From: CAZXWK01 sp964644675
GTDB taxonomy: Bacteria; Actinomycetota; Coriobacteriia; Anaerosomatales; JAAXUF01
DNA: 9,496 nucleotides
Assembly (NCBI GenBank): GCA_964644675.1
Contig: CAZXWK010000060.1
Coordinates: forward strand, 1 to 9,496
Direction: 5' to 3'
Below the pieces are notes generated by a model, which was not told where the DNA came from, did no database searches, and saw nothing but the letters and a program-made list of their open reading frames with translations. Positions 8,416-9,496 of the stretch are shown piece by piece; within the stretch, counting starts at the first letter, position 1, and each line of letters starts with the position of its first letter. The position numbers were made by a program, and so were the translations under genes.

Positions 8416-9405
8416 CTACTCCGGCGAAGCGTCGACCGACTCGAACGGATCGACCGGGACCTCCGCGGGCACGTGGCCCGCAACCTCGGCGAACACGACG
8501 GCGCCGATGATCGCTGCGCACGCGACGAGCTGCGCGACCGAGAGCGCCTCGCCCAGCACGAGCCAGCCGGCAACGATCGCGACCGCCGGTATCGCGTTGA
8601 CCGCGAGCGCGGCCCGGCCGGCGGGCAGGAGCTTCAGTGCCGTGTTGTAGAGGCCGAAAGCGGCGAGGCTGCAGAAGACGCCGAGGTAGACGACGGCCGC
8701 CCACGCAGACACGGGGACACGAGCCCAGTCGACCGGACCCGATGCGAACGCGAACGGCGCGAAGAACACCATGCCCACGACCGCTTGCATCCCGGTGAGG
8801 AACCACGGGTGATAGCGCGTGCTCAGGTGCTTCACGGTGAGCATCGACCCCGCCGCCGCGACCATCGCCGCCAGCTCGAGCGCGTTGCCGAGCAGAGGGG
8901 CGGGCGCCGACTCTTGCGCGGCTCCCGTGGTCGAGAGCACCGCGACGCCGACGAGCGAGACCGCGATCGCGAGAACCTGCTGCCAGTTGGGCTTCTCGGC
9001 GAGGAACACCCAGGCGCCCACCGCGACGAGCAGCGGCACGATAGCCGAGATGACCCCCGCCTGGCTTGAACTCGTGAACTGCAGGGCGAACGCCTCGAGC
9101 CCGTAGTAGAGGCACGGGATGAAGAGGGACGCCAGGCCGAGCAGCCGCCAGTCGCCCGGCTGGTAGCGGGGCCGCGGGATGCGCCACCAGAAGGGCGTGA
9201 ACGCTACGGCGGCGACAGTCCAGCGCAACCACACCACCATCATCGGAGAGAACACGACCAGCGCGGTCTTGGTAGCCGTGAAGCTCGTGCCCCAGAAGAG
9301 GACGGTGCCCGAGAGACACGCCAGGGCGACGAAACGGCCCGAGGACGACCGGGCTGGGCGGCCGGTTGGCGCGTTCGGAGCCGGCGATGGTGCGGTCGGT
9401 GGCAC
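8416..9405 (-). CDS. EamA-family (DMT superfamily) membrane transporter
   Basis: The 329-residue protein has ten predicted membrane segments in two EamA repeats (about 26-159 and 172-305). The first repeat contains the WGTSF motif (38-42) near its start and LAEKP (135-139) before its last helices; the second has the equivalent LGEALS (284-289). These are hallmarks of the drug/metabolite transporter superfamily, whose members move amino acids, nucleotides or other metabolites. The substrate cannot be told from sequence. The Pro/Ala-rich N-terminus (2-20) and acidic C-terminal tail (312-329) are probably cytoplasmic. The GTG start at 9405 has AAGGGGAG just upstream. An ATG at 9495 in the same frame would add 30 residues encoded by a hairpin and is rejected. 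No functional link to its neighbours is evident. Confidence 0.9.
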   Translation of the reverse strand: MPPTAPSPAPNAPTGRPARSSSGRFVALACLSGTVLFWGTSFTATKTALVVFSPMMVVWLRWTVAAVAFTPFWWRIPRPRYQPGDWRLLGLASLFIPCLYYGLEAFALQFTSSSQAGVISAIVPLLVAVGAWVFLAEKPNWQQVLAIAVSLVGVAVLSTTGAAQESAPAPLLGNALELAAMVAAAGSMLTVKHLSTRYHPWFLTGMQAVVGMVFFAPFAFASGPVDWARVPVSAWAAVVYLGVFCSLAAFGLYNTALKLLPAGRAALAVNAIPAVAIVAGWLVLGEALSVAQLVACAAIIGAVVFAEVAGHVPAEVPVDPFESVDASPE

Positions 9406-9440
9406 GCGCTCCCCTTCCCAGAACGATACGGCGGGCAGAT

Positions 9441-9485
9441 GAAGGCCCCTTCGGTCTCCTTGAGAAGGAGCCCTCCGGGGCCTTC
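9441..9485. terminator. Long nested hairpin upstream of the EamA gene (terminator or leader)
   Basis: Perfect 9-bp arms GAAGGCCCC and GGGGCCTTC (9441-9449 and 9477-9485) enclose a perfect 6-bp inner stem, CTCCTT/AAGGAG (9456-9461 with 9465-9470), with a 3-nt loop. It lies 36 bp before the EamA start codon. On the plus strand it is followed by a T-containing tail (TTCGTTCATTCAT); on the minus strand no T-run follows. It may terminate transcription from the gene beyond the right edge or be a regulatory leader of the transporter. Confidence 0.5.
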
Positions 9486-9496
9486 GTTCATTCATG

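Overview
The window is GC-rich, densely coded DNA with every recognisable gene on the minus strand. Codon use, GTG and TTG starts, strong GGAGG-type ribosome binding sites and the protein families point to a high-GC bacterium. The most likely source is an actinomycetote, perhaps an environmental Coriobacteriia or Thermoleophilia-like lineage. The taxonomic placement is inference, since no rRNA or other marker gene is present.

Reading in the direction of transcription (right to left): a nested hairpin (9441-9485) lies upstream of an EamA/DMT-family membrane transporter (8416-9405). Next comes a soluble PAS-PAS-HD-GYP protein (6949-8271), probably a cyclic-di-GMP phosphodiesterase. It is followed by a secreted protein (5624-6811) with a signal peptide, a lysozyme-like domain and three C-terminal DUF5648-type repeats. 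After that is a 696-residue ABC-F ATPase (3474-5564). The left third is the start of a complex I operon, nuoA-nuoB-nuoC-nuoD-nuoH, with nuoH running off the left edge.

The nuo genes are tightly coupled: nuoA/nuoB overlap by 13 bp, and nuoB/nuoC and nuoD/nuoH share GTGA overlaps. nuoD runs directly into nuoH, so nuoE, nuoF and nuoG (the NADH-oxidising module) are missing from their usual place. This is the layout of an 11-subunit complex I that takes electrons from something other than NADH, or borrows its input module from elsewhere. The operon has a good sigma70-type promoter (3352-3380). An 18-bp dyad resembling a Rex redox operator covers its -35 box, and the leader downstream can form two stem-loops.

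Three independent promoter candidates (nuoA, the secreted protein and the HD-GYP gene) are each followed by an inverted repeat starting 7 or 8 nt after the -10 box, which is where transcription should begin. The three mRNAs would then carry 5'-terminal stem-loops. I found no rRNA, tRNA, CRISPR array, insertion sequence or prophage gene. No gene-free stretch exceeds 300 bases; the longest gap is 3277-3473.
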